Notes: generated by a model from the sequence alone, not told the origin. Positions 43,379 through 52,824 are shown, numbered from the stretch's first letter. The stretch: 64,000 bases of DNA from Roseobacter ponti (GCF_012932215.1 NZ_CP048788.1:3348001-3412000); one strand, 5' to 3'. Made by a program: numbers and translations.

Positions 43379-43745
43379 CTGTTCTTTGTGGCGCGCCAGG
43401 TTGGCGCCACTCAACAAGAGCAGCGGTTCGGTTAAGCTTTAGACTGTCTCCAGAATAGAGGTGGCGCTCCTGGCTAAAATGATTGCAGACGGAGGAATGA
43501 ACGGCGGCGAATTTCTGTAACCATCGCGTACTGCGGAACCTGCGACGATCAACATCAGCTCAGATCAACCCTTGCAAAAAAGGAGCCGTCCACACACGAC
43601 AAGACCGAGCACGTACAACCCGCTTGAGAAACCTGGAGATAGTGCTAAGCTCAATCGGCAGGCTTCAGAGAAGTGGCGTAAAACCACAGGCGCAACCTTT
43701 TTTCGAAGCTTCAGAACGTTGAAATTCTTTTTAGGAGAAAGACAC

Positions 43746-43850
43746 ATGGCTTGGAAGAAACCTACGGCGGTTGAGATCTCGTGCGGCATGGAAATCAATA
43801 TGTATGGCCCGGGCGAAGACGACGAACGCAACGGTGGCGACCTGTTCTGA
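43746..43850 (+). CDS. pqqA: PQQ precursor peptide PqqA (extended)
   Basis: 34 residues from ATG 43746, with a ribosome site TAGGAG about 10 bases upstream. The residues that become PQQ are in place: Glu 16 and Tyr 20 in GMEINMYGP, with the N-terminal MAWKKPTAVEISCG normal for PqqA. Most PqqA peptides have about 23-24 residues; this one has a longer acidic tail (EDDERNGGDLF). PqqE crosslinks the Glu and Tyr while PqqD holds the peptide. A strong terminator follows 78 bp later, so pqqA can be expressed as its own abundant transcript. An ORF reading in from 43572 is not needed. Confidence 0.95.
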   Translation: MAWKKPTAVEISCGMEINMYGPGEDDERNGGDLF

Positions 43851-43928
43851 TAACAGCTGAGATTTCGGATACGGCATGTCAATATGTTGTATCCTGGTAA
43901 GCGGGATATGTGACTGATGCCCGCTGAA

Positions 43929-43958
43929 ACGATCGCAGATCTTTCTGCGGTCGTTTTT
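43929..43958 (+). terminator. Strong intrinsic terminator after pqqA
   Basis: ACGATCGCAGA, loop TCTT, TCTGCGGTCGT with five T at the end. The 11-bp stem (one G-T pair) and T-run are textbook. It separates pqqA from pqqBCDE, so the two are probably transcribed separately or pqqBCDE gets only read-through. Confidence 0.88.
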
Positions 43959-44475
43959 CATATACCAGCGAATGGTTGTGCAGGCGCGGAAATCTGACCA
44001 CCCGGGTTACACCTGAAATACTGGTCCGGAGACCTCAACGTCAGAAACGACATCACCCTGACAACGGTGATTGCCTTGTTCCATCCACGGGTCCTGCTGA
44101 CTGACAGTGTCGGGCGCAAAAGAATGAACAACAAGTCTCTTGGTCAGCACTCGCCCCGGGAGGTATCTCGTGGTTCCGAGCGGGACGACAAAGCGCATCT
44201 CATAGACAAAATCAGGACTGTAGTTGCAATCTCTGCAAGGCATAGACGCCGCGGGTTCAGGGCGAAGTCAGCGGCAAGACAGAGTTTCACTTCCGCAATG
44301 CTATTGCAGAGCAATTCGATTTAAGAAATGTTGAACAGAGTGTAATGAAGCGTTCCTTTTGCGGTGTGACTGCAGATGGAAGGGCCTTTGTGACGACTGA
44401 ACTATTGCCTGTGCGTTGTGTGCTGCCTGACCGCCACTCTCTCAGGTCAGACACGGTCCTGGGAGGTGTTCCGGA
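43959..44475. other. Interval between the pqqA terminator and pqqB
   Basis: About 517 bp. No plus-strand gene is seen. On the minus strand, 44007-44243 encodes 78 residues (MPCRDCNYSPDFVYEMRFVV, then PLGTTRYLPGRVLTKRLVVH) with somewhat protein-like composition; I do not recognise it and cannot decide whether it is a gene or a remnant. The promoter of pqqBCDE must lie here; the ribosome site GGGAGGTG precedes pqqB. Confidence 0.35.
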
Positions 44476-45366
44476 ATGAAGCTGGTAGTACTTGGCGCAG
44501 GAGCGGGCGGCGGTTTGCCGCAGTGGAATTGCGGTTGCGCAAACTGTCAGGACGCGCGTGCCGGTAAGATCGCCTCAATGACGCAGTCTTCGGTTGCCGT
44601 ATCGCCCGACGGGGATCGATGGGTGCTTCTGAATGCGTCACCGGATATCGCAGCCCAGTTGCAGCGCACAAAAGCGCTCTGGCCGGCCTCCCTGCGCGGA
44701 ACTCCCGTTGCAGCGGTTGTTCTCACCAACGGCGATATTGATCACATCGCGGGTTTGCTGACTCTGCGCGAAAAAACGCCATTCACGGTTTTCGCCACCG
44801 GAAGCGGCATGGATATTCTGACAACAAATTCCGTCTTCAATGTGCTGGATCCGGACCTTGTCGACCGCACCCTCGTGTCGGTGGACGACATGTTTGAACC
44901 GGTCCCGGGTCTCAGGCTCACACCTTTCTCCGTGCCCGGCAAAGTTGCGTTGTTTCTTGAAGACGAAGCCGCGCTTGATCTGGAGGCGGTCGGCGATCAG
45001 ACGATCGGGCTTCTGCTGGAAGCAAACGGCAGGCGGGCGGCTTACATCCCCGGGTGTGCCGCGCTGCCCGACTGGTTGCTGGTGCGGCTGGATGCTGTTG
45101 ATCTTCTGATGTTCGACGGCACCGTCTGGGAAAACGATGACATGGCGAAAACAGGTACCGGTCGGAAGACCGGCGCGCGCATGGGTCATATTGCTCTGAG
45201 CGGCGAGGACGGCAGCCTTGCCCGCCTGGATGCGCTTGCGGCCCGCAAGGTCCTGGTGCACATCAACAATACGAACCCGATCCTGCAGCCGGGCAGCCGT
45301 GAGCGCAGGCAGGTAGAAAACGCAGGCTGGGAAATAGCGCATGACGGAATGGAGATAGAACTTTGA
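44476..45366 (+). CDS. pqqB: PQQ biosynthesis protein PqqB
   Basis: 296 residues, usual length, of the metallo-beta-lactamase fold. The start MKLVVLGAGAGGGLPQWNCG, with CGCANCQDARAG, matches PqqB exactly. The metal-site segment is VVLTNGDIDHIAGLLTLRE, where the canonical HxHxDH is reduced to NGDIDH, as is normal for PqqB. PqqB is thought to hydroxylate the tyrosine of the diamino-acid intermediate. It overlaps pqqC by 4 bp (45363-45366). Confidence 0.97.
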   Translation: MKLVVLGAGAGGGLPQWNCGCANCQDARAGKIASMTQSSVAVSPDGDRWVLLNASPDIAAQLQRTKALWPASLRGTPVAAVVLTNGDIDHIAGLLTLREKTPFTVFATGSGMDILTTNSVFNVLDPDLVDRTLVSVDDMFEPVPGLRLTPFSVPGKVALFLEDEAALDLEAVGDQTIGLLLEANGRRAAYIPGCAALPDWLLVRLDAVDLLMFDGTVWENDDMAKTGTGRKTGARMGHIALSGEDGSLARLDALAARKVLVHINNTNPILQPGSRERRQVENAGWEIAHDGMEIEL

Positions 45367-46109
45367 ACAGTTTCACACCGGACCGCACATCATTCGAAGC
45401 CAGGCTTCATAAGATCGGCGACGAACGCTACCACGACAAGCACCCGTTTCACCATCTGTTGCACTCGGGGGGCTGCACCCCCGATCAGGTCCGCGCCTGG
45501 GTCATCAACCGGTACTATTATCAGTCCCGAATTCCGATGAAGGACGCGGCATTTCTCTCGCGCGTGACCGACCCTGCACTGCGACGCAGCTGGCGGCGGC
45601 GCATCGAAGACCACGATGGCACGGAAGACGGAACCGGCGGCATCCACAGGTGGCTCAGACTGGCCGAAGGCGTGGGGCTTGATCCCGATTACGTATCATC
45701 GGCCCGGGGCGTGCTTCCCGCGACACGCTTCGCCGTAGATGCATACGTGCGTTTTGTCCGGGACGAGCCGATGCTGCCGGCGGTTGCCTCCTCCCTCACG
45801 GAACTTTTTGCACCCAAAATTCATAAAGACCGGATTGCAGGGCTTCTGGAGCACTATGAATTCGCCAATTCCGATACGATTTCCTACTTTCAGCACCGTC
45901 TTTCGGAAGCGCCAAAGGATGTGGCCTTCGGTCTGGAATGGGTACTCGATCATGCGGTGACAAAAGCCGATCAGGACGCCGCCGCAAACGCGCTGATCTT
46001 CAAGACGGAGGTGCTCTGGGCCCAGCTGGATGCACTCTATTCGGCCTATGTCTCGCCCGCGCGCATCCCGCCGGGCGCTTGGCAACCCGGAGAGGGTCTG
46101 TTGCAATGA
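45363..46109 (+). CDS. pqqC: Pyrroloquinoline-quinone synthase PqqC
   Basis: 248 residues, full length. PqqC catalyses the last step, ring closure and eight-electron oxidation, without metal. Conserved segments include HPFHHLLHSGGCTPDQVRAW, VINRYYYQSRIPMKDAAFLS and WRRRIEDHDG, with active-site His, Tyr and Arg residues. The C-terminal AVTKADQDAAANALIFKTEV is also typical. It overlaps pqqB and pqqD by 4 bp each, so pqqBCD are made in a fixed order. Confidence 0.97.
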   Translation: MNSFTPDRTSFEARLHKIGDERYHDKHPFHHLLHSGGCTPDQVRAWVINRYYYQSRIPMKDAAFLSRVTDPALRRSWRRRIEDHDGTEDGTGGIHRWLRLAEGVGLDPDYVSSARGVLPATRFAVDAYVRFVRDEPMLPAVASSLTELFAPKIHKDRIAGLLEHYEFANSDTISYFQHRLSEAPKDVAFGLEWVLDHAVTKADQDAAANALIFKTEVLWAQLDALYSAYVSPARIPPGAWQPGEGLLQ

Positions 46110-46384
46110 CACCCCTGAGTGTGCCTGTATTGCCGCGGGGCGTCCGCCGGCACTTTGACAAAGTGCGCGGGGTGCCTGTTCTGCTGGGGCCCGAGCGGGT
46201 TCTGATGCTTGATGAGATCGGCTGCGCTATACTGGATCAGGTTGACGGGATCTCGACGCTCGACCAGATATCAAGCAGGCTCGCAGAGATATTTAATGCC
46301 CCGAAGGACGATATCTCAAAGGATGTCGCAGAATTCCTGACGGATTTAGGCAACAAAAAGCTGGTGGACAGTTCCCATGGTTAA
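46106..46384 (+). CDS. pqqD: PQQ peptide chaperone PqqD
   Basis: 92 residues from ATG 46106, which overlaps the pqqC stop; a longer frame from 45938 runs inside pqqC and is not real. The sequence PVLPRGVRRHFDKVRGVPVL and LMLDEIGCAILDQVDGISTL is PqqD, the winged-helix PqqA-binding protein (RRE). It presents the PqqA peptide to PqqE. It overlaps pqqE by 8 bp. Confidence 0.96.
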   Translation: MTPLSVPVLPRGVRRHFDKVRGVPVLLGPERVLMLDEIGCAILDQVDGISTLDQISSRLAEIFNAPKDDISKDVAEFLTDLGNKKLVDSSHG

Positions 46385-47456
46385 TCCCCCGCTGGCAATG
46401 CTTGCCGAACTCACGCACCGGTGCCCGCTCTCCTGTCCTTACTGCTCTAACCCGCAGGAACTTACGCAAAAGGATCGTGAACTGACAACTGCGGAATGGA
46501 CCTATGTCTTTGCGCAGGCTTCCGATCTGGGCGTGTTGCAGTTGCACCTCTCCGGGGGGGAACCCGCCTCGCGCACGGATATCGTCGAACTGACAGCCGC
46601 AGCACAACAGGCAGGGCTTTATACTAACCTGATCACCTCCGGCATCGGGCTGACGCGTCGCCGGCTGAATGCTTTGCAGGACGCGGGGCTCGACCACATC
46701 CAATTATCGGTTCAGGGCGTCACAGCCAAAATCGCCGACCGTATCGGCGGATACAAAGGCGGGTTCGACCGCAAGATGCATGTGGCCGAACACATCGCTG
46801 AAATGGGTTTTCCGCTGACGCTGAATGCCGTGATGCATCGCGAAAATCTGAATGATCTGCCGGCAACGCTCGAGATGGCGCTGCGTCTCAGGGCGCGACG
46901 GGTAGAGGTTGCCTGTGTCCAGTTCCAGGGCTGGGCACTGAAAAACCGTTCGGCTTTGCAGCCGACACGGGAACAGGTCGACAGTGCGAAGAAAACCGTG
47001 CGCGAGGCGCGCACCCGCCTTGAGGGTGATATGGTCATCGACTTCGTCCCGCCCGACTATTACTCGGATTTTCCCAAGGCATGCATGAACGGATGGGGAT
47101 CGACGGGTGTTAATGTCACCCCGGACGGCACGGTGCTGCCCTGTCATGCGGCAGAGACGATTCCGGGGCTCAGTTTCCAGCGGGTGACGGACAGGCCGCT
47201 AAAAGAGATCTGGTACGACAGTGACGCCTTCAATGCGTATCGCGGCACGAGCTGGATGCCTGAGCTTTGTCAGTCCTGCGAGCGGCGGGATGTGGATTTC
47301 GCAGGGTGCCGCTGCCAGGCAATGGCCGTGCTCGGTGATCCTGGGGCAACGGATCCGGTATGCATGAAATCGGAAGGTCGCGCCGTTCTGGATGCATTGC
47401 TGGACAGCGAAGTTCAGCCCGACACCGTGCCGGAGCTCGTGTACCGGCGGTTATAA
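46377..47456 (+). CDS. pqqE: Radical SAM enzyme PqqE
   Basis: 359 residues. The radical SAM cluster motif CX3CX2C is at the N-terminus (LTHRCPLSCPYCSNPQEL), with the GGEP motif in LHLSGGEPASRTD. The C-terminal SPASM domain holds Cys residues in VLPCHAAET, ELCQSCERRDVDFAGCRCQA and PVCMKSEG, for the auxiliary iron-sulfur clusters. PqqE links Glu and Tyr of PqqA by a C-C bond. It closes the pqqBCDE run; no pqqF/G protease gene is present, so PqqA trimming must come from elsewhere. Confidence 0.97.
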   Translation: MVNPPLAMLAELTHRCPLSCPYCSNPQELTQKDRELTTAEWTYVFAQASDLGVLQLHLSGGEPASRTDIVELTAAAQQAGLYTNLITSGIGLTRRRLNALQDAGLDHIQLSVQGVTAKIADRIGGYKGGFDRKMHVAEHIAEMGFPLTLNAVMHRENLNDLPATLEMALRLRARRVEVACVQFQGWALKNRSALQPTREQVDSAKKTVREARTRLEGDMVIDFVPPDYYSDFPKACMNGWGSTGVNVTPDGTVLPCHAAETIPGLSFQRVTDRPLKEIWYDSDAFNAYRGTSWMPELCQSCERRDVDFAGCRCQAMAVLGDPGATDPVCMKSEGRAVLDALLDSEVQPDTVPELVYRRL

Positions 47457-47526
47457 ACACGATGCAGGGTATCACCGCACAAACGGCGCCGCATACAATC
47501 TGCGACGCAGCCATGTCTCGCGTCGA

Positions 47527-48105
47527 TCACTGAACCGGAGTGATTTCAACTTCGATCTGCGCGAACCAGTCGGCGACCGCGCGTATCTGATCGTCCGTCA
47601 TGTCTGCTGCAATGACTGACATGATCTCGTGATTGCGCTTGCCGAGGCGATACGCTTTCAGCTGTGTGTCGATATAGATATTCACCTCACCCGCAAGGTT
47701 CGGGGCTTCCGGTAACAGCGAAATGCCATTCGCGCCGTGGCACGACACGCAGGCCTGGGGCGCATCCTCGTCAGAAACGCCGTCGGGCAGCGTTGCAGTG
47801 ACATTGTGCGCTGCATACCAGGCCGCAACATCGGAGATCTGCTGCGCCGACAAGCCAGCCGTCACGACCGACATCATCTCGTGCTCCCGGGTGCCGGTCT
47901 TAAAGGCCATAAGCTGGTTCTCAAGATATTCTTTAGGTTCGCCACCGATATGGGGTGCGATGGGGATTTGAGCGTACCCGTCAATCCCGTGGCATGTCCG
48001 GCACATATTTGCGATCTTACGACCTGCATCTGCGTCATCCGCAATCACAGGGGGTGTCCCGGCGAGCATAAGCCCGCCGAGAAGTACAGTTACCGCTCTG
48101 CGCAT
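47527..48105 (-). CDS. Periplasmic di-haem cytochrome c (c4-like)
   Basis: 192 residues with a signal peptide (about 1-22: VTVLLGGLMLAGTPPVIADD). Two haem motifs, MCRTCHGID (about 34-42) and ACVSCHGANG (about 117-126), sit in two similar halves with repeated HEMMSVVTAGLS / HEIMSVIAADMT segments that carry the axial Met. It fits the cytochrome c4/c-553 type and should take electrons from the adjacent PQQ dehydrogenase. Its ATG overlaps the stop of the dehydrogenase (TAATG), so the two are coupled. Confidence 0.92.
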   Translation of the reverse strand: MRRAVTVLLGGLMLAGTPPVIADDADAGRKIANMCRTCHGIDGYAQIPIAPHIGGEPKEYLENQLMAFKTGTREHEMMSVVTAGLSAQQISDVAAWYAAHNVTATLPDGVSDEDAPQACVSCHGANGISLLPEAPNLAGEVNIYIDTQLKAYRLGKRNHEIMSVIAADMTDDQIRAVADWFAQIEVEITPVQ

Positions 48106-49367
48106 TATTCAGCAGGTTGCGGTTTGTAGGCGATGCGCCAGATGGCTCCGGCGAAATCATCGGAAACGAGCATTGAGCCGTCTTTAAGGAACGCAATGTC
48201 CATCGGACGTCCCCGGTACTCACCGGTTTCCTCATTCAGCCAACCGTCAGCGAAAACCTCCGCTCCGACGGCATCACCGGTTTCCGGATCGAGGGCAGTG
48301 TACATCACCCGGGCGCCGACGGGTGTCGTGCGGTTCCATGAGCCGTGTTGCGCCCAGAAGATCCCGCCCTGGTAGTTGTCAGGATAGCTTGAGCCCTTGT
48401 AAAAGCTCATCCCAAGGTCCGCCGCGTGCGCCGTCAGCTCCAGCTGTGGCTCAACGAATTCGACACCTTCAGGACGCGGGAAATCGCTTTCAGACACGAT
48501 CTCGACCCTGGAGTTTGTCCACGGGAAGCCGAAATGCTGCCCTGCGGCGGTTTGCCGGTTCAGCTCGCCCGGCGGAATGTCGTCACCCATGCCGTCAACC
48601 TGGTTGTCCGTCCACCAGAGCTCACCGGTTTCAGGGTTGAAGTCCTGCCCGACCGAGTTCCGCACACCGCGTGTAAAGACCTCACGCCCCGAGCCGTCAG
48701 TGTTCATGCGGATGATGCCACCGATGCCGATTTCGTCGTACATCTCGATCTTGTCCAGCGGCTGCACGTTATGCGGCTGGCCGAGTGAGATGTAGATCTT
48801 GCCATCGGGTCCGATATCGCAAACCCGGGCCGTGTGGTTGAAGCTCTCTTCCTCCGCGGGCACCAGTTCCCCCTGCGGCACGACGACTGCAACGGCAGGG
48901 TCCGGTCCTTCAAAGAAAAACTCCGCAGCAGGGAAATTCAGAACGCGGTTGCGTTCGGCGATGAACAGAAACCCATCGGGCGAAAAGCAGGGGCCATTCG
49001 GAATGTCAAAGGTAACCGATGGTGCAAAATCCTTTACCTCGTCGGCGACGCGATTGCGGTCGCGGTCGACAATCGACCAGACTTTGTCCTTGCGTGTTCC
49101 GGCAAAGACGACAGTGCCCTGCGGGGCCACCGCCATGGAGCGTGCATCGGGCACGACTGCATAAAGGCTCACCTCAAAACCATCAGGCACATTGATGTTC
49201 GGAATGATCGCTCTGAGTGCTTCAGCGCGCTCGCCTTCCTGGTCGATAAACGTATGCGCAGCATCGGTTTTCTGCATGTTGCCGAGCTTGTCCATATTGT
49301 CCTGGGCCACGGCTGCGGTTGCCAGAACGGTGCTCGCAAGAAGCCCCGCAATCAATCGTCCATTCAT
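48105..49367 (-). CDS. Soluble PQQ-dependent sugar (sorbosone) dehydrogenase-like protein 1
   Basis: 420 residues from ATG 49367, which has a GGAGGAA ribosome site. A signal peptide (about 1-21: IAGLLASTVLATAAVAQ) places it in the periplasm. The beta-propeller of the glucose/sorbosone dehydrogenase family shows in VPDGFEVSLYAVVPDARSMA, SPDGFLFIAERNRVLN, RGVRNSVGQDFNPETGELWW and YRGRPMDIAFLKDGSMLVSD. It should oxidise an aldose or sugar derivative with PQQ and pass electrons to the coupled cytochrome c. The substrate is unknown. It is divergent from the relay-type gene set. Confidence 0.88.
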   Translation of the reverse strand: MNGRLIAGLLASTVLATAAVAQDNMDKLGNMQKTDAAHTFIDQEGERAEALRAIIPNINVPDGFEVSLYAVVPDARSMAVAPQGTVVFAGTRKDKVWSIVDRDRNRVADEVKDFAPSVTFDIPNGPCFSPDGFLFIAERNRVLNFPAAEFFFEGPDPAVAVVVPQGELVPAEEESFNHTARVCDIGPDGKIYISLGQPHNVQPLDKIEMYDEIGIGGIIRMNTDGSGREVFTRGVRNSVGQDFNPETGELWWTDNQVDGMGDDIPPGELNRQTAAGQHFGFPWTNSRVEIVSESDFPRPEGVEFVEPQLELTAHAADLGMSFYKGSSYPDNYQGGIFWAQHGSWNRTTPVGARVMYTALDPETGDAVGAEVFADGWLNEETGEYRGRPMDIAFLKDGSMLVSDDFAGAIWRIAYKPQPAE

Positions 49368-49824
49368 AGGTTCTTTCCTCCCGTTTGGTTCAGTAAATAC
49401 AATCCGCCATTCTGGCGGGCTGTGTTCACGGACTCCCACAGTACCCTGTAAACACTTGAAGTTGTCAACATTTTTGGTGGGACGATATGTCAACCGCCTC
49501 AACCGGGCGTTGCACGAAACCGCCTTGTCGCGGGGTCAGTCCCGGTCTGAAGGTCCTGTTGTGCAATACAATTCTGACGTTAAAGCGCCTGCTTAACATC
49601 GCTGAATAGGAGAAATGAGAGTATCGAAGGCCAGATACTTTCATTGGGCGCCCAGCCAGTGTGTCCGGTGATCGATACAGCCGATGTGCCTGAAAACAAA
49701 TCGGTCACATTTCATGGCAGATGGTTGTTTGAACTCTCCCGGAACATGATCCAACATAGGCCCGGTAGACGGGGGGCCGTCACTTCGAAAATTCCGAAGC
49801 ATCCGGCACTGCGAAGGTGGTACG
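49368..49824. promoter_or_regulatory. Divergent promoter region between PQQ dehydrogenase 1 and the ABC-associated set
   Basis: About 457 bp without a credible gene. It must hold the promoters for the minus-strand dehydrogenase/cytochrome pair and the plus-strand binding-protein set. A weak direct repeat of TGTCAAC (about 49465 and 49486) is visible; I cannot assign a regulator. Confidence 0.4.
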
Positions 49825-51009
49825 TTGAAAATGGCTGAGAGCTGGTTCAGGGCCAGGATTATGGTGGCGTTTCTTGCGCTCTGGGCCGCGTCTGCGGCTG
49901 CTGCCAACGACATTATTGAAATTGCTTATTTAGGCGTTCAGACTCAGCGCCCCCCGGTCCTCGCAACTCTGGACCGGAGCCCCGATGACCCCGGCATCGC
50001 AGGTGCACAAACCGCGCTGGCCGAGCTCAATACAGCCGGTGTCTTTCTGGGCCAGGTCTACAGGCTGAAAACGGTGACCGTTCCCGTGGGTGAAGACCCG
50101 CTCGAGGCCGCAGAACAGCTTCTTGACGCGACACGCCTGCTGGTACTGGATGCACCGGCAGAGGTACTCACGGCGATCGCTGATCTGCCCGCCGCTCAAG
50201 GAGCATTGCTGTTTAACACCTCGTCCGGTGATCCCAGTCTGCGAAACGACGCCTGCCGTTCAAACCTCCTGCATACGATCCCGTCCACGGCTATGCGGAC
50301 CGATGCGCTGGCTCAGTTTTTCCTGAGCAGACGACGCACCGATTTTGTCATGATCTCCGGCAAGCATGCAATAGACCAGTCCTATGCCGCTTCCGTGCGA
50401 CGGTCGCTTCAGAAATTCGGGCTGACCCTGAAAGCTGAAAAAACCTGGGATTTCAATGCCGGTATGCGCCGCAGTGCCGCGGCAGAAATGCCGCTCTTCA
50501 CTCAGGATTTCGGTGACTACGACACGCTGATCGTCGCTGACGAAGTGCACGATTTTGGCCGCTATGTCATGTACAACACGTGGCAGGCGCGGCCCGTTGC
50601 AGGCTCGGAAGGGCTGACCCCGGTCACCTGGTCCCCCGTTATTGAAGACTGGGGAGCGGTACAGCTGCAAAGGCGTTTTGAAAAACTGACGGGCCGTGGA
50701 ATGACATCCGGGGACTATGCAGCCTGGGCCGCTTTGCGCGTGATTGGCGAAGCCGTGTCCCGCACAGGCTCAGCCGATCCGCTCGGGCTGCGCGATTACA
50801 TTCTTTCAGACGCATTTGAGATTGCCGGTTTCAAGGGGCGGCCACTGACGTTTCGGACCTGGAACGGGCAACTCCGCCAGCCCATCGCACTGACGCACCC
50901 GCGCGGGCTGGTGGCGTCGGTTCCACTGGAAGGCTTCATGCACCAGACAAACGCGCTTGATACCCTGGGGTTTGATCGCCCCGAAAGCACCTGTGCGCTG
51001 TTCCGATGA
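49825..51009 (+). CDS. ABC-type substrate-binding protein of PQQ alcohol-oxidation clusters
   Basis: 394 residues (TTG 49825, or ATG 49831 two codons later; ribosome site AAGGTGG favours the TTG slightly). A signal peptide (about 8-27) is followed by ANDIIEIAYLGVQTQRPPVL. The fold is that of branched-chain amino-acid-type binding proteins. Features such as LLFNTSSGDPSLRNDACRSN and LHTIPSTAMRTDALAQFF match the binding protein that occurs only in PQQ-dependent alcohol dehydrogenase clusters (TIGR03863 type). Its ligand is unknown. It overlaps the propeller gene by 4 bp. Confidence 0.82.
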   Translation: MKMAESWFRARIMVAFLALWAASAAAANDIIEIAYLGVQTQRPPVLATLDRSPDDPGIAGAQTALAELNTAGVFLGQVYRLKTVTVPVGEDPLEAAEQLLDATRLLVLDAPAEVLTAIADLPAAQGALLFNTSSGDPSLRNDACRSNLLHTIPSTAMRTDALAQFFLSRRRTDFVMISGKHAIDQSYAASVRRSLQKFGLTLKAEKTWDFNAGMRRSAAAEMPLFTQDFGDYDTLIVADEVHDFGRYVMYNTWQARPVAGSEGLTPVTWSPVIEDWGAVQLQRRFEKLTGRGMTSGDYAAWAALRVIGEAVSRTGSADPLGLRDYILSDAFEIAGFKGRPLTFRTWNGQLRQPIALTHPRGLVASVPLEGFMHQTNALDTLGFDRPESTCALFR

Positions 51010-51971
51010 TCCGTATCGCCGCAGCATTCTTTATGTATTTTTCAGCCGCAACTGCAGGAGAGGTTTGGGTCACCAATGAAAAGGACAACACAGTTTCTGT
51101 CATTTCGACGGATACTCTCGACATTGTAAGGACCTATCCGACCGGCGAACGCCCGCGCGGAATAAGTTTCTCCAAAGATTTCTCCAGACTATATATCAGC
51201 GCCTCTGACAGGAATGTGGTGCAGGTCATGGACCCCCTGACGGGCGAGGTTCTGCACGAACTGCCTTCGGGTAAAGATCCGGGGCAGTTCGTTCTGCACC
51301 CCGACGATCAGCATCTTTACATCGCGAACGAGGACGATGCGACCACGACAGTCGTCGATACAGTCACGCGCGAGATCATCGCCCGGATCAGTGTTGGTAT
51401 TGAACCGGAAGGCATGGCCGTTTCGCCGGATGGCAAAATCGCTGTGACAACTTCGGAGAACACGAATATTGTGCACTGGATCGACACCACGACCGGAGAG
51501 ATCTTTGCAAACAGCCTTGTCGACAACCGCCCCCGTCACGCCCGGTTCAGCAGCGACGGATCCGAATTGTGGGTCAGCTCAGAGATAGGTGGCACAGTCA
51601 CGATCTTTGATGCAGCATCACAAACTGAAAAGGCTAAAATCAGTTTTGAGATCCCGGCGGTACATTCTGATCTGATGATGCCCGTGGGGTTAGAGTTTGC
51701 ACGTGATGACACGCATGTCTTCGTGGCACTCAGCCGCGCCAACCACATCGCCGTCGTCAATGCGGAGAGCTATCTGGTTGAGGACTACATTCTTGTGGGA
51801 AGACGCGTCTGGCATATGGCGTTCAACGGTGACGGGTCCCTGTTGTTCACGACCAACGGCGTGTCCGGTGACGTGACGGTGATCGATGTACGCGCGCGTG
51901 TGGCTCTGAAATCGATAAAGGTCGGTCGATATCCATGGGGTGCTGCATGGCGCGCGCTGCCGGAAGACTGA
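51006..51971 (+). CDS. YVTN-type beta-propeller protein of PQQ clusters
   Basis: 321 residues with a short signal peptide (about 1-17, ATAGEVWVTNEKDN). Repeats of about 40 residues with the pattern VxVIDxxTxxVxxxIxVGxxPxG are visible: TVSVISTDTLDIVRTYPTGE, VVQVMDPLTGEVLHELPSGK, TTVVDTVTREIIARISVGIE, then IVHWIDTTTGEIF and so on. It is the PQQ-associated YVTN propeller (TIGR03866 type), periplasmic, with no known enzyme activity. It lies between the binding protein and the ABC ATPase; about 130 bp separate it from the latter. Confidence 0.86.
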   Translation: MIRIAAAFFMYFSAATAGEVWVTNEKDNTVSVISTDTLDIVRTYPTGERPRGISFSKDFSRLYISASDRNVVQVMDPLTGEVLHELPSGKDPGQFVLHPDDQHLYIANEDDATTTVVDTVTREIIARISVGIEPEGMAVSPDGKIAVTTSENTNIVHWIDTTTGEIFANSLVDNRPRHARFSSDGSELWVSSEIGGTVTIFDAASQTEKAKISFEIPAVHSDLMMPVGLEFARDDTHVFVALSRANHIAVVNAESYLVEDYILVGRRVWHMAFNGDGSLLFTTNGVSGDVTVIDVRARVALKSIKVGRYPWGAAWRALPED

Positions 51972-52104
51972 TCTCAAAAACAAATAGCGCCGCCGGGCAC
52001 TGTACCTGCGCAGGCTTTTGAATTAGCGATCATAACGTATACCCGGCCTGCTGATCTGATATGTCCGGATTGTGGTAATTCAGGCAAAACGGAGCAGTAT
52101 TGGA

Positions 52105-52824
52105 ATGAGCGGGCTCAGCGTTTCAGGGATCAGCTATTCTTACGGATCGCGTGTGGCGCTTGACGATGTGAGTTTTGAGGTGCCGCCTGCGACGTTCTGT
52201 GCACTGCTGGGTCCGAACGGTGCCGGAAAATCCACCCTCTTCAATCTTCTCACAAGGCTCTTCAGCACGTCATCCGGCAGGATTGAAATCGCGGGCTATA
52301 ATCTGAACAACGACCCGAGACAGGCACTGTCTCACCTCGGTATTGTGTTCCAGAAACCCACTCTCGATCTCGAACTTTCGGTGCGACAAAACCTCAGATA
52401 CTTCGCAGCGCTTCACGGGCTGTCAGGCGCGAAGGCCGACAAACGCATCAATCTGTGTCTGGATCAACTCAACATGCTTGAGCGGGCCGGAGAGAAAGCG
52501 CGCAGCCTGAACGGGGGCCACCGGCGTCGCGCAGAGATCGCTCGTGCGCTTTTGCCGGAACCGGATGTTCTGCTGCTTGATGAACCAACCGTCGGACTGG
52601 ATACGGCCTCCCGTAGGGGTATTACAGATTATGTGCATGACCTGGCCAAAGAGGGGACAACCGTTCTCTGGGCGACGCATCTGACGGATGAAATTCGCTC
52701 CGACGACCACATTGTTGTGTTGCATCAGGCAAAGGTACGCGCCGTCGGATCAGCGGAAAGTATTTGCGGGGAAGTGTCCCTGCAGGACCGGTTCCTGCAG
52801 ATGACGGGAGCAACACCCTTATGA
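52105..52824 (+). CDS. ABC transporter ATP-binding protein of PQQ clusters
   Basis: 239 residues from ATG 52105; an in-frame GTG at 52072 gives 11 more residues and cannot be excluded. Walker A LLGPNGAGKSTLFNLL (about 33-48), signature LNGGHRRRAEIARALLPEPD (the LSGGQ variant LNGGH) and Walker B LLLDEPTVGLD are clear. The LNGGHRRR signature is characteristic of the ATPase from PQQ alcohol-oxidation clusters (TIGR03864 type). It pairs with the following permease, which it overlaps by 4 bp. Probably it exports or organises an unknown compound linked to quinoprotein function. Confidence 0.9.
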   Translation: MSGLSVSGISYSYGSRVALDDVSFEVPPATFCALLGPNGAGKSTLFNLLTRLFSTSSGRIEIAGYNLNNDPRQALSHLGIVFQKPTLDLELSVRQNLRYFAALHGLSGAKADKRINLCLDQLNMLERAGEKARSLNGGHRRRAEIARALLPEPDVLLLDEPTVGLDTASRRGITDYVHDLAKEGTTVLWATHLTDEIRSDDHIVVLHQAKVRAVGSAESICGEVSLQDRFLQMTGATPL

